DNA of 49,724 nt from Microbacteriaceae bacterium (GCA_025464995.1 JAODMO010000043.1:1-49724), one strand, 5' to 3'; numbered from the stretch's first letter, positions 35,032-43,547 are shown. Notes: generated from the letters alone by a model not told the origin. Made by a program: numbers and translations.

Positions 35032-36378
35032 ATGTCCGCACGCCGCAGGTTCCTCGCCGACGCGATGGTGGGAGGCATCTGGGTCTCTGCCGCACTAGCC
35101 GTGGCGATGTATCTCGCGAGCGGCGCATCCGCGATGTCTGCGTCGCCCTCCGGCCTCGTCACGGGACTCGGAATCGTCGCCGGCCTCATCGGCACCGATC
35201 TCGTGCTCGTGATGCTCGTGCTCGCTGCCCGGATCCCGCTCGTCGACCGCACTGTGGGCCACGACCGCGCCATCGCCCTGCATCGAACGCTCGGCAAGCC
35301 CGCCCTGTGCCTGCTCCTCGGCCACGGCGTGCTGCTGCTCGTCGGCTACGCGATCGGCTCCGGCGTCGACCCGGTGGCGGAGGCCGTGCAGCTGTGGTCG
35401 GTTGCCGACATGCCGCTCGCCTTTCTCGGCATCGGTCTCCTCCTCATCGTGGTTGTGACGTCTCTCGTCGCCGTACGCCGACGGTTCAGCTACGAGCTGT
35501 GGCACGTCATCCACCTCCTGAGCTACGCCGCCGTGCTCGTCGCGGTTCCGCACCAGCTGAGCGTCGGCGGAGTCTTCGCGGCGAACAGCGCCGAGCGGGC
35601 GTATTGGATCACGCTGTACGGCGTCGCCTTCGGGGCGATCGGCATCTACCGCTTCATCGAGCCGGCCGTGTCCAGCCTCCGCCATTCCCTGCGCGTCGAG
35701 AGCGTCGACGGCATCGCACCCGGAGTCGTCTCCATCCACCTCCACGGTCACGACCTCGAGTCGCTCGGCGCGGCCGGCGGCCAGTACTTCGTGTGGCGAT
35801 TCTGGACGGGAGCGACCTGGTGGCACTCGCATCCTGTGTCGCTGTCGGCGGCACCGACGGCCGTGTCGGCGCGGATCACCGTGCGCGACCTCGGTGCCGG
35901 CACGAGCCGTCTCGGCACCATCGCGGCGGGCACCCGCGTGTCGCTCGAAGGCCCGTACGGGCGCTTCACGGAGGCGGCGCGAACCGCCCCCTCGCTCGCG
36001 ATCGTCGTCGCTGGCATCGGCATCACACCCGCCCGCGCGCTCGTCGAGCAGGCTCGACTGGCACCCGGGGAGGCGACGATCGTGCTCCGCGGCTCGCAGG
36101 CCACCGACAACTACCTGTGGGAGGAGTTGCGGGTCATCGCGGAAGCGAAGGGCGCGCTCGTCTATTCGATGGTCGGCACGCGGGCGACGAACGGGCCGGC
36201 GTGGATGCCGCAACGCGACGCCGACCGCGGGGTCACGCTCTCGAGCATCTTCCCGCGGCTCGGGGAATCCGACCTGTACCTGTGCGGGCCCCCGGCGTGG
36301 CTCGATGCCATCGAGGCGGACGCCCGGTCGACCGGGATGCCCGCTCATCGGATCCACACGGAGAGGTTCGACTGGTGA
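35032..36378 (+). CDS. Membrane ferric-reductase-like flavocytochrome
   Basis: 448 residues from the ATG at 35032, after GGGGAAG. Six hydrophobic helices (residues about 12-230) with paired His residues for heme (H84, H98, H158, H161, H174), then a ferredoxin-NADP+ reductase-type half: flavin region with GGQYFVWRFW and HSHPVSLSAAP, nucleotide region with VVAGIGITPARAL and LYLCGPPAWLDA. Expected to move electrons from cytosolic NAD(P)H across the membrane through heme. The next gene overlaps as GTGA, which suggests the acceptor is the FMN-binding protein it encodes. Confidence 0.9.
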   Translation: MSARRRFLADAMVGGIWVSAALAVAMYLASGASAMSASPSGLVTGLGIVAGLIGTDLVLVMLVLAARIPLVDRTVGHDRAIALHRTLGKPALCLLLGHGVLLLVGYAIGSGVDPVAEAVQLWSVADMPLAFLGIGLLLIVVVTSLVAVRRRFSYELWHVIHLLSYAAVLVAVPHQLSVGGVFAANSAERAYWITLYGVAFGAIGIYRFIEPAVSSLRHSLRVESVDGIAPGVVSIHLHGHDLESLGAAGGQYFVWRFWTGATWWHSHPVSLSAAPTAVSARITVRDLGAGTSRLGTIAAGTRVSLEGPYGRFTEAARTAPSLAIVVAGIGITPARALVEQARLAPGEATIVLRGSQATDNYLWEELRVIAEAKGALVYSMVGTRATNGPAWMPQRDADRGVTLSSIFPRLGESDLYLCGPPAWLDAIEADARSTGMPAHRIHTERFDW

Positions 36379-36809
36379 GAACACGAACGGCATTGGGCGG
36401 GGTTTTCGCCTCGCTCGTCGTGATGATCGTCGGCTGGCAGGCGGGAGCGGTCGCCACGGCCCCCAAGATCTCGACGGCGAGCGGTTCATCCGCCGCGGGA
36501 TCGACCGGTGCCGCCGGGTCGTCGAACAACGCCGCCGCGACCTACACCGGCGACACCGTCTCCACCCGGTTCGGCGACGTGCAGGTGCAGGTCACGGTGA
36601 GCGGCGGCAGCCTCACCGATGTCGTCGCCGTGAAGCTCACCGACCATGACGGCAGGTCGGTGCAGATCAGCAACCGCGCCGAGCCGGTCTTGCGGTCGGA
36701 GGTGATCGCGGCCCAATCCGCCGCGGTCGACACGGTCAGCGGCGCCACGTACACGAGTGACGCCTACCTGGGCTCGCTGCAGTCGGCGCTCGACCAGGCG
36801 GGGCTGTGA
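36375..36809 (+). CDS. FMN-binding domain protein, exported
   Basis: 144 residues. GTG start overlapping the upstream stop. N-terminal signal or anchor helix (residues 6-30), a Ser/Ala/Gly linker, then an FMN-binding domain. The covalent flavin site is the Thr of VSGAT (T125), the [ST]GAT motif modified by ApbE. The family lies outside the cytosol and carries electrons to an extracellular or periplasm-side acceptor. Followed five bases later by apbE. Confidence 0.9.
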   Translation: MRTRTALGGVFASLVVMIVGWQAGAVATAPKISTASGSSAAGSTGAAGSSNNAAATYTGDTVSTRFGDVQVQVTVSGGSLTDVVAVKLTDHDGRSVQISNRAEPVLRSEVIAAQSAAVDTVSGATYTSDAYLGSLQSALDQAGL

Positions 36810-36813
36810 CGCC

Positions 36814-37545
36814 GTGAAGCACGTCTTCGCCACGATGGGCACGGTCGTGTCGCTCGACCTGCCCGCGGACGCGGCGTCGGCCGTGGCATCCGTCGATTCG
36901 ATCTTCGCCGACTACGACGCACGGTTCAGCGTGTACCGGCCCGCCTCCGAGCTCAGCCGCATCGCCCGGGGCGAGTGGAGACTCGGCGACTCCAGCGAGC
37001 GGATGCTCGATGCCTACGGAGAAGCGCTGGTGTGGCGGCAGCGCACCGACGGCGCCTTCACCCCGCACCGCCCCGACGGCGTCATCGACCTGAACGGCCT
37101 CGTGAAGGCGCTCGCGATGCGCGATGCGGGACGCGTGGTCGATGCGGCCTGCGACCGGTGGTGCCTCAACGTCGGCGGCGACGTGCTCGTGCGCGGCGGC
37201 GGCTGGACCGTCGGCGTCGTGGATCCGACGAGTCGCACGACGCGGCTGCTGGCGATCGACGTCGAGGGTGCGCGACGTGCCGTGGCGACATCCGGAACCG
37301 CGGAGCGCGGCGACCACATCTGGCGCGGCGGCTCGACCGCGGCCCCCGAGTACACGCAGGTGACCGTGGTCGCCGACGACATCGTCACCGCCGACGTGCT
37401 CGCGACGGCGATCGTGGCGGGTGGACGCGCCACGCTCGACGATGCCGCGGACCGGTTCTCGATCGACGCCCTCACGGTCGACGCGGCGGGCGGTCTGACG
37501 GCCACCCCCGGCTTCCGGGCCGCGCTGGCCGTCGCTGGACCCTAG
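36814..37545 (+). CDS. apbE: FAD:protein FMN transferase, short form
   Basis: 243 residues from GTG at 36814; most ApbE proteins are 300-350. Motifs kept: MGTVVSLDLP at the start, FSVYRPASELSRI, DLNGLVKALAM (usually DLxGxxKG), NVGGDVLVRGG and ATSGTAERGDHIW (usual Ser/Gly region), and TADVLATAI near the end. The Asp of the Mg2+ site is less clear because the PxTG segment is missing. It would attach FMN to Thr125 of the neighbouring protein. No signal peptide is evident. Its stop codon overlaps the convergent thioesterase stop. Confidence 0.88.
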   Translation: MKHVFATMGTVVSLDLPADAASAVASVDSIFADYDARFSVYRPASELSRIARGEWRLGDSSERMLDAYGEALVWRQRTDGAFTPHRPDGVIDLNGLVKALAMRDAGRVVDAACDRWCLNVGGDVLVRGGGWTVGVVDPTSRTTRLLAIDVEGARRAVATSGTAERGDHIWRGGSTAAPEYTQVTVVADDIVTADVLATAIVAGGRATLDDAADRFSIDALTVDAAGGLTATPGFRAALAVAGP

Positions 37546-38090
37546 GTCCAGTCGCTCGCGTGCGACTCGCGGCTCGCCGGGAGCGCACTGGCCGCGGCCC
37601 ACTCGGCGAGCCAGTGCGGAACCGGGAACGCCGAGGTGTCGACACCCGCCGCGGCAGCGAGCTCGGTCATCGTCACCGTACCCCCGGTGCGCTTGAGGAA
37701 GCGCCCGCGGACGTGCGCCGTCGCGTAGACCTCGCCGTCGACGACGAAACGGTGCTCGATGTAGACGGCCCGCTCGTCGTAACCGACGATGCGCGTCTGC
37801 AGCTCGTAGCGCTGCCACGGTTGAAGCGACCTCCGGAAGGTGACCGTCTCGCTGGCCACGACGGGGTAGTACCCGAGCCGTTGGAATGTGGCCCAGACGC
37901 CCGAACGCACGAGAAGGTCGAGGCGCCCGAGGTCCATGAGGGAGAAGTACACGCCGTTGTTGACATGCCGCAGCACGTCGAGGTCGTTGGGCAGCACCCG
38001 CATCGGCAGGCGACCGACGTCGTGCACGCCGAGGTGCGACCGGAAGCGTGCGCGCAGCCGCACGAGCAGCGTGCGCAGGAACATGTTCAT
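37542..38090 (-). CDS. Acyl-CoA thioesterase, 4HBT hotdog fold
   Basis: 182 residues. N-terminal half has LPNDLDVLRHVNNGVYFSLM, the Asp/Asn pattern of 4-hydroxybenzoyl-CoA-type thioesterases; the middle has FRRSLQPWQRYELQTRIVGY. A C-terminal extension of about 40 residues follows the hotdog domain. It may belong to fatty acid or acyl-CoA turnover; no neighbour supports a pathway. Stop shares CTAG with apbE. Nine bases downstream of the MobA-like gene. Confidence 0.82.
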   Translation of the reverse strand: MNMFLRTLLVRLRARFRSHLGVHDVGRLPMRVLPNDLDVLRHVNNGVYFSLMDLGRLDLLVRSGVWATFQRLGYYPVVASETVTFRRSLQPWQRYELQTRIVGYDERAVYIEHRFVVDGEVYATAHVRGRFLKRTGGTVTMTELAAAAGVDTSAFPVPHWLAEWAAASALPASRESHASDWT

Positions 38091-38099
38091 CGGCTCAGG

Positions 38100-38765
38100 C
38101 TACCGATGTGCCGTGCTCCCCGGTTCCGCCGCCTTCACCGCCCCCGGCAGATCGATGCCGTGATGGGACGCCTCCTCCGCGGTGTCGACGTCGGCCAGCA
38201 GCGCGGAGGCGATGGGCACCTCGACGAGCTCGAGCGGCTCGAGCAGCCGACGCAGGGAGAGGCCCGCCGCCGCGCCGTCGGTGTCGCGCGCGATGGCCCG
38301 CAGCGACGTCAGCCGGTAGACGGCGAGCAGCGGTTGGCCGCGGCCGTCGTCATCCACGGCCATGACGCCGTCGGCACCGTGCATGGTCGGGATCGCCGCC
38401 GCCAGCACGCCGAGGGCGGCCTCGGGGGTGACGAGATCGCAGGCCAGCACGACGACGAGCGTGTCGCAGTCGCCATGGGCTCCCCCCGCGGCAGTGAGGG
38501 CCGCGACCCCCGCCAGCAGGGCGGCCGCGGGGCCGGAGAACGGTGGATGCTCGCGCACGACGAGGACGTCGGTCGCGACATCCGCCGCCGCTTGGGGACC
38601 GACGAGCACGATGCGAGCCGCCCCCGCCACCGCGCCCGCGGCCAGCGCGAGCAGGGTGCTGTCGCCGTACCGCAGCGCGGTCTTGTCGATGCGACCGAGC
38701 CGCGCGGAGCGTCCCCCCGCGAGCAGTATCGCGTCGAACCGTCCGAGCGCGAGCGGGGCGGTCAC
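38100..38765 (-). CDS. mobA: MobA-like molybdenum cofactor guanylyltransferase
   Basis: 221 residues. Nucleotidyltransferase fold with AILLAGGRSARLG and the following DK (the LAGGxSxRxGxDK signature). VVLACDLV replaces the usual ACDMP, so the Pro is lost. It would convert Mo-molybdopterin to the guanine dinucleotide form used by the molybdoenzyme three genes upstream. GTG start overlapping the HPP stop (GTGA). Other NTP-transferases (MocA) remain possible, but the molybdoenzyme context supports MobA. Confidence 0.85.
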   Translation of the reverse strand: MTAPLALGRFDAILLAGGRSARLGRIDKTALRYGDSTLLALAAGAVAGAARIVLVGPQAAADVATDVLVVREHPPFSGPAAALLAGVAALTAAGGAHGDCDTLVVVLACDLVTPEAALGVLAAAIPTMHGADGVMAVDDDGRGQPLLAVYRLTSLRAIARDTDGAAAGLSLRRLLEPLELVEVPIASALLADVDTAEEASHHGIDLPGAVKAAEPGSTAHR

Positions 38766-39325
38766 CCGTTCCCCTTCTCGCCGCGAGCGAGCGGCCGTGT
38801 GCCGAGCAGGATGTTCAGCCCCCAGCTCAAGACGCAGGTGAGCAGTACGGCCCCCACCATCGACAGCAGCTCGGCGGGAGCGGTGAGGATGCCGAGGCTG
38901 ACGATGAGGGTCGATGCGCCTGCGGGCGGATGGGGCAGCCGGATCGCGGTGAGGACGAGAGTCGTGACGGCGACCGAGAGCGCCCCGGAGAGCAGGTAAC
39001 CGGGTGTGAGGCCGCCGACGGGCACGGGCGGCTGACCGACGAGGCCGAACGCGGCGAGGCAGCCGACACCGACGAGGATGCCGACACCGTGGCCGACGAG
39101 CACATTGATCGGCCGCGACGACGGCTGCCGGGGCGATTCGAAGAGCAGCATGACCGTGGGTCCGAGGCTGGGGAACAGCCAGGGCAGCCGGCTCGCGAGC
39201 CCGACGCCACCGACGGCGGCGAGCACCACGATGCTGAGCACGGCCGAGTAGGCCCCGACGCCCACGTCGCCCGATCTGGCCTGCACGCGCTCGAGCGCGC
39301 TCTTGCCGATGCCCGCGGCGCTCAC
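38762..39325 (-). CDS. HPP-family membrane protein
   Basis: 187 residues from GTG (39323-39325). Four or five membrane helices. The HPP signature appears in RLPHPPAGASTLIVSLG and in FPSLGPTVMLLFESP. Plant plastid and cyanobacterial HPP proteins transport nitrite; whether this one does is unknown. Coupled to both neighbours by GTGA overlaps and encoded with a molybdoenzyme of the nitrate reductase superfamily, which makes anion movement plausible. Confidence 0.85.
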   Translation of the reverse strand: MSAAGIGKSALERVQARSGDVGVGAYSAVLSIVVLAAVGGVGLASRLPWLFPSLGPTVMLLFESPRQPSSRPINVLVGHGVGILVGVGCLAAFGLVGQPPVPVGGLTPGYLLSGALSVAVTTLVLTAIRLPHPPAGASTLIVSLGILTAPAELLSMVGAVLLTCVLSWGLNILLGTRPLARGEKGNG

Positions 39326-39783
39326 GATTCGGCCATGATGAGTGCCTGGGGCGCTGCCTGCCTCATGCGGGTGCTCAGCCACGACAACTGGATCCTCGTC
39401 TGCCCCTCGCACCCGGTCACGACCTCGACGAGTTCGCTGTCGCGGAGGCCCAGCGCCGCCTGCTTGATCATGGTCCAGGTGATGTCGACCAGGCTTGCGA
39501 ACAGGTAGACGTCTTGCAGGTCGCGCAGCAACCCGACGGGCCCGCTCCTCGTCTCACCGAACTCTGCGGCGTGCAGGCGGTCGGGTTCGGCGTCGGCGTC
39601 CTCGCCGTACCGCGCGATCACCGGCTCGAGCGCCGCCCGGTGCGCGTCGCACTGCGCCGCCAGCATCTGGCAGGTGTGGAAGACGTCCGGCTCTGCGCCG
39701 TGGCCGACTGCGACCGTGCGGAACGAGTCGGCGAGCGAGCGTTCGCTGCTGTCGAGGAGACCGAGATACACCGCGAGCATCAT
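39322..39783 (-). CDS. Unknown protein coupled to the molybdoenzyme
   Basis: 153 residues beginning MMLAVYLGLLDSSERSLADSF; start overlaps the molybdoenzyme stop (ATGATG). Mostly alpha-helical by composition, with His, Cys and Glu residues spread in helices (VGHGAEPDVFHTCQMLAAQC, IARYGEDADAEPDRLH), suggesting a four-helix, ferritin-like or chaperone-type bundle. I do not recognise a named family. Its place between the molybdoenzyme and HPP genes suggests a chaperone, subunit or repair role. Confidence 0.75.
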   Translation of the reverse strand: MMLAVYLGLLDSSERSLADSFRTVAVGHGAEPDVFHTCQMLAAQCDAHRAALEPVIARYGEDADAEPDRLHAAEFGETRSGPVGLLRDLQDVYLFASLVDITWTMIKQAALGLRDSELVEVVTGCEGQTRIQLSWLSTRMRQAAPQALIMAES

Positions 39784-42368
39784 TTCGTCCCCGCCCCTCG
39801 TTCTCCACCCATGGTCTCGACGACCTCCGCGTCCGGCCCGCCCACCGTGACCGGCACGCCCCTCGGATCCGCCGGACGCGACGCGCCCGTCGTCGGCGCC
39901 GGGGAGGGGCCGGTGCCTTCCGCGACCTTCTCGACCCGCACCGCCGCGTTCTTGAAGATGGGTTGTTTGGAGACGGGATCCCACTCCGTCACGGTCAGCT
40001 CGTTGGCCGCGCTCGGTCGCGGCCCGCCGTCGGTGCCGGCCGCATCCCAGTAGCCGTAGTGGAAGGGCGCGAACACCGTCCCCTCCCGCACGTCGCCGAC
40101 CCGCGCGGGCACGAGCAGCTCGCCGCGACGCGAGCTGACGCGCACGAGGTCGCCTTCCGCGATGCCGAGGGCCGCGGCATCCGTCACCGAGATCTCCACC
40201 CACGCGGAGGGTGCCGCCCTGTTCAGCTGCCGTGCCCTCCCGGTGCGTGTTCGCGTGTGGAACTGGTAGGCGGTGCGCCCCGTGGTGTACCGCAGCGGGT
40301 ATTCGGCGTCGGGCTCCTCGTGCGGCGGAGCGTATTCCGCCGCCTTGATGATCGCGCGCCCGTGCGTCTCGAGCGCACGGAACGCCTGTTCGCCGACCGA
40401 CGCACCCGTGAGCAGGTCGTGGCCGTACGACTCGCTGTAGTCGGGCTCGGTCGGGAAGACGCCGTCGCCGTACAACCGGATGGTGCCATCCGGGTGCTCG
40501 TCGTTGCACGGCCATGGGATGCCGCTGCCGCCACGAAGCCGGTCGTAGCTGATGCCGGTGTAGTCGCACGGACGACCCCTGCTGCACTCCTGCCAGGCGC
40601 GGAAGCCGTCTTCCGCGGAGGTCCAGTCGAGCAGCGGTGTGCCCGATCTCGTGCGGAAGTCCATCCGCCGCGAGTAGTCGAGGAAGATGTCGAGGTCGCT
40701 GCGTGCCTCCCCCGGCGGCTCGACCGCCTTGTCGGAGAGGTGCACGACCCGGTTCACGTTGGTGAAGGCGCCGGTCTTCTCGCCCCACCCGGCGGCGGGG
40801 AGCACGACGTCGGCGTACTGCGTGGTCTCGGTGAGGTAGAGGTCTTGCACGACGAGGAACAGCCCCTCCATGGCGAGGATGCCGCGGATGCGCTCCAGTT
40901 GCGGCATCGACACAGCCGGATTGGTCGCGGACACCCAGAGGAACTGGATGCTGCCCTGCTCGACGTAGCGGAAGATCTGCATGGCGTGGGTCGGCGGGGC
41001 CCAGTGCGGGATGATCGACTCGTCGACGTCCCACAGGGCAGCGAGCTCGGCCACGTGCTCGGCGTTCTCCCAGTTGCGGAAGCCGGGCAGGTCGCCGTCG
41101 GCCCCGCACTCACGGTTGTTCTGTGCCGTCGGCTGGCCGTTCATCTGCAGCACTCCGCCGCCGGGCTTGCCGAGCATCCCGCGCAGCAGGTGCATGTTGT
41201 TGACCTGGCACGCCGCGGCGGTCGCCTGCGCCGACTGGTAGAAGCCCTGCAGCACCGTGGAGAGCACACGGTCCGACGTGCCGAAGATGCGGGCGGCGGT
41301 GCGCACGTCGTCGGCCGAGACGCCGCACGTCTCGGCGACCGCCTCTGGCGTCCACGGTTCGACGACGGCACGCAGGCCGTCGACGCCGACGGTGTGGTCG
41401 GCGATGTACCGCTCGTCGATCCATCCGTTCACGAAGAGTTCGCGGATGAGGCCGTTCATCATCGCCTGGTTGGTGCCCGGCCTCACCGCGAGGTGCACGT
41501 CGGCGACGCGCGCCACCTCGGTCTCGCGCGGGTCGACGCACACGATGACCGGACGATCGGGGCCGGCGATGCGATCGAGCACTCGCGCCCAGAGCACCGT
41601 CTGCGTCTCGGCCATGTTGTGCCCGTACAAGAACATCGCTTCGCAGTCGTCGATGTCGGTGTAGCTGCCCGGCTGGCCGTCGGCGCCGAAGCTCTCCTTC
41701 ATGGCCGCCGCGGCGGTGGCCGTGCAGAGCCGAGTATTGCCGTCCATGTGGGGCGTTCCGATGCCCGCCTTCCCGAGGATGCCGAGGGCGTAGTACTCCT
41801 CGAGAAACAACTGTCCGCTGGTGTAGAAGGCGTGGCTCAACGGGCCCTTGGCCGCGAGGAGCTCACGGCTGCGCTGCACGATGCGCTCCATCGCCGTCTC
41901 CCAGTCGGTCTCGACGAGCTCGCCGTCGACCCGGATGAGCGGCTTGGTGAGGCGGTCCCTGTTGGACACGCCCTGCCAGCTCCCGAACAGCCCCTTCGGC
42001 CCCATCCTGCCGTGATTGACGGTGTCGATGGCCCGGCCGCGCACCCCGACCATCACGCCGTCCTTCACGGCGATGTCGCACGCGCAGCCGTTGCTGCACA
42101 GAGTGCACGCCGACTGCACCCACCGCTCCACGTCTGCTTCGGCGACGTCGTCGGCGAGCTTCTGGTCGACCCTCACCGGCCAGTCGTCGCCCTTCGCGAA
42201 TGGGGTCCTGCTCCCCCAGATATCGGCAATCCTGTCGCCCATGAACCTCCGCCTTCCGCTTCCCGACCAACCTTCAGCTCGGCGACCGGGCACTTCAAGG
42301 GCTTGCGCGAGGGAGTAGTCAGGGTGCTTGGCGCGAACCGGTGAGTCGTCTGACGGGTTGACCGACAT
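39780..42368 (-). CDS. Molybdopterin oxidoreductase, nitrate reductase/formate dehydrogenase superfamily
   Basis: 862 residues; an ATG at 42242 (residue 43) is an alternative start. Iron-sulfur motif CTLCSNGCACD gives C88, C91 and C95, but the fourth ligand position (normally GRxCxKG) reads GRMGPKG with Gly123. The Mo ligand is probably Cys215 in NTRLCTATA. Bis-MGD contacts include HNMAETQTVL, NGQPTAQNN and SATNPAVSMPQ. No twin-arginine signal, so cytosolic. NasA has LCM and formate dehydrogenases CH at the Mo ligand; LCT fits neither, so the substrate is open. Confidence 0.88.
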   Translation of the reverse strand: MSVNPSDDSPVRAKHPDYSLAQALEVPGRRAEGWSGSGRRRFMGDRIADIWGSRTPFAKGDDWPVRVDQKLADDVAEADVERWVQSACTLCSNGCACDIAVKDGVMVGVRGRAIDTVNHGRMGPKGLFGSWQGVSNRDRLTKPLIRVDGELVETDWETAMERIVQRSRELLAAKGPLSHAFYTSGQLFLEEYYALGILGKAGIGTPHMDGNTRLCTATAAAAMKESFGADGQPGSYTDIDDCEAMFLYGHNMAETQTVLWARVLDRIAGPDRPVIVCVDPRETEVARVADVHLAVRPGTNQAMMNGLIRELFVNGWIDERYIADHTVGVDGLRAVVEPWTPEAVAETCGVSADDVRTAARIFGTSDRVLSTVLQGFYQSAQATAAACQVNNMHLLRGMLGKPGGGVLQMNGQPTAQNNRECGADGDLPGFRNWENAEHVAELAALWDVDESIIPHWAPPTHAMQIFRYVEQGSIQFLWVSATNPAVSMPQLERIRGILAMEGLFLVVQDLYLTETTQYADVVLPAAGWGEKTGAFTNVNRVVHLSDKAVEPPGEARSDLDIFLDYSRRMDFRTRSGTPLLDWTSAEDGFRAWQECSRGRPCDYTGISYDRLRGGSGIPWPCNDEHPDGTIRLYGDGVFPTEPDYSESYGHDLLTGASVGEQAFRALETHGRAIIKAAEYAPPHEEPDAEYPLRYTTGRTAYQFHTRTRTGRARQLNRAAPSAWVEISVTDAAALGIAEGDLVRVSSRRGELLVPARVGDVREGTVFAPFHYGYWDAAGTDGGPRPSAANELTVTEWDPVSKQPIFKNAAVRVEKVAEGTGPSPAPTTGASRPADPRGVPVTVGGPDAEVVETMGGERGAGTK

Positions 42369-42413
42369 CCGGAAGCCCTACGGGCTCGACGTCATCGCTC
42401 AAGACGCTGGGTT

Positions 42414-42429
42414 CGCACGACCACGTGCG
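42414..42429 (-). other. Hairpin between the demethylase and molybdoenzyme genes
   Basis: CGCACG and CGTGCG pair around ACCA, four bases after the stop of the heme demethylase gene. A second small stem AGCCC/GGGCT with loop TAC lies at about 42374-42386. Neither has a U tract; they may lower transcription into the molybdoenzyme genes. Confidence 0.35.
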
Positions 42430-42433
42430 GCGC

Positions 42434-43537
42434 TCAGGAAGAAGGAGTACCCGGCTGGATGCCGCCCTCGTTCCACGGATAGCCCGTAGCGAGAGGTGCG
42501 CCGTCGTCATGATGGGAGAGCCACTCGACGGCGGCGTCGTGATAACGGTGGAACCCCTTGTAGTCCGCGAGCTCGGGATCGAGAGATGCAAGGGCCCGAT
42601 GCATCCGCTTCGCCCAGTCGGGCGCGTGCTCGACCAGCTCGGCGAGACTCACGAGGTAGGTGCGCACCGGGAAGACCATGCCGTTGGAGCGCGGTAGGCG
42701 ATGCAGGGGCTGCAATTCGATGCGCAGGTACACCAGCTCGCCCGCGTTCGCCGCGTTCACCTTCGTGCGGTCGGGCGCCCACTCGGGCAGGGTCTCGACG
42801 GAGGTCTCGAGCCGTGGGTGGACGGTGAGCGACCAGTTGACCCGGCGCACCGGGTGGCCCGGCTTCATGCGCAGCAGGAACTTGAGGGCTCGGTCGAGGA
42901 TGCCCATCTCGTGCAGTTTGGGCACCGGGCCGTGGAACTCCTGGAAGCTCATGCCCATGTTGAACTGCAGCGAGTAGTCGGCCCGCTGCGTGGTCATGCC
43001 AGCACCGATCACGAGCGTGCCGTCCTTCTCCTCGAGCACCACGAACTCGCCCTGGGCCTGTCTCGTGGCGTACTCCATCGGATCCATGGGGAGAGTCGTT
43101 GGGTCGCCGAAGATGAAGGAGTCGTCGATGCCGAGCAGCCGGTTCTGCCACCGCCACTCGTTGCCGTTCTTGGTGAGGGTGAAGTGCTCCGGGAAGTCAC
43201 GGGAGTACGACTCGAAGATCAGCTCCAGCAGGTCCCACTGCGCCTCGAGCATGTGCGGCAGCGCGATGTAGTGCACGCCCGGCAGCTCCTCCAGCATCTG
43301 CGCGCGATGCCTGCACTCGGAGACGTAGTGCTCGTCGATGTCGAAGGCCGCCCGCAACGCCCCGTCGCCGGCGGGCACGTGGGGCTCGAGGTTCATCGAG
43401 TACATGTACTCGTCGTCGGGGAACGGGAACGGCATTCGCCGCACCGCGTCGCGCGAGTTCTTGAACAGGTAGTCGCCGTCGGGAGTGAACGTCTCGTCGG
43501 CCGGGAAGCCGCCGGGTGTGGATACAGCAGTGGGCAT
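42434..43537 (-). CDS. Heme-dependent oxidative N-demethylase, DUF3445 subunit
   Basis: 367 residues, normal for DUF3445. Typical features: an N-terminal YLFKNSRDAVRRMPFPFPDD, MNLEPHVPAGDGAL, ERRLL-type region as QNRLLGIDDSFIFGD, and NMGMSFQEFHGPVPKLHEMG. Members oxidise secondary or tertiary methylamines with O2, releasing formaldehyde, the best known being dimethylamine monooxygenase. It needs electrons from the reductase encoded ten bases upstream. The substrate here is unproven; the divergent permease may carry it. No formaldehyde-use genes are next to it. Confidence 0.87.
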   Translation of the reverse strand: MPTAVSTPGGFPADETFTPDGDYLFKNSRDAVRRMPFPFPDDEYMYSMNLEPHVPAGDGALRAAFDIDEHYVSECRHRAQMLEELPGVHYIALPHMLEAQWDLLELIFESYSRDFPEHFTLTKNGNEWRWQNRLLGIDDSFIFGDPTTLPMDPMEYATRQAQGEFVVLEEKDGTLVIGAGMTTQRADYSLQFNMGMSFQEFHGPVPKLHEMGILDRALKFLLRMKPGHPVRRVNWSLTVHPRLETSVETLPEWAPDRTKVNAANAGELVYLRIELQPLHRLPRSNGMVFPVRTYLVSLAELVEHAPDWAKRMHRALASLDPELADYKGFHRYHDAAVEWLSHHDDGAPLATGYPWNEGGIQPGTPSS

Positions 43538-43547
43538 GGGGATTTCC

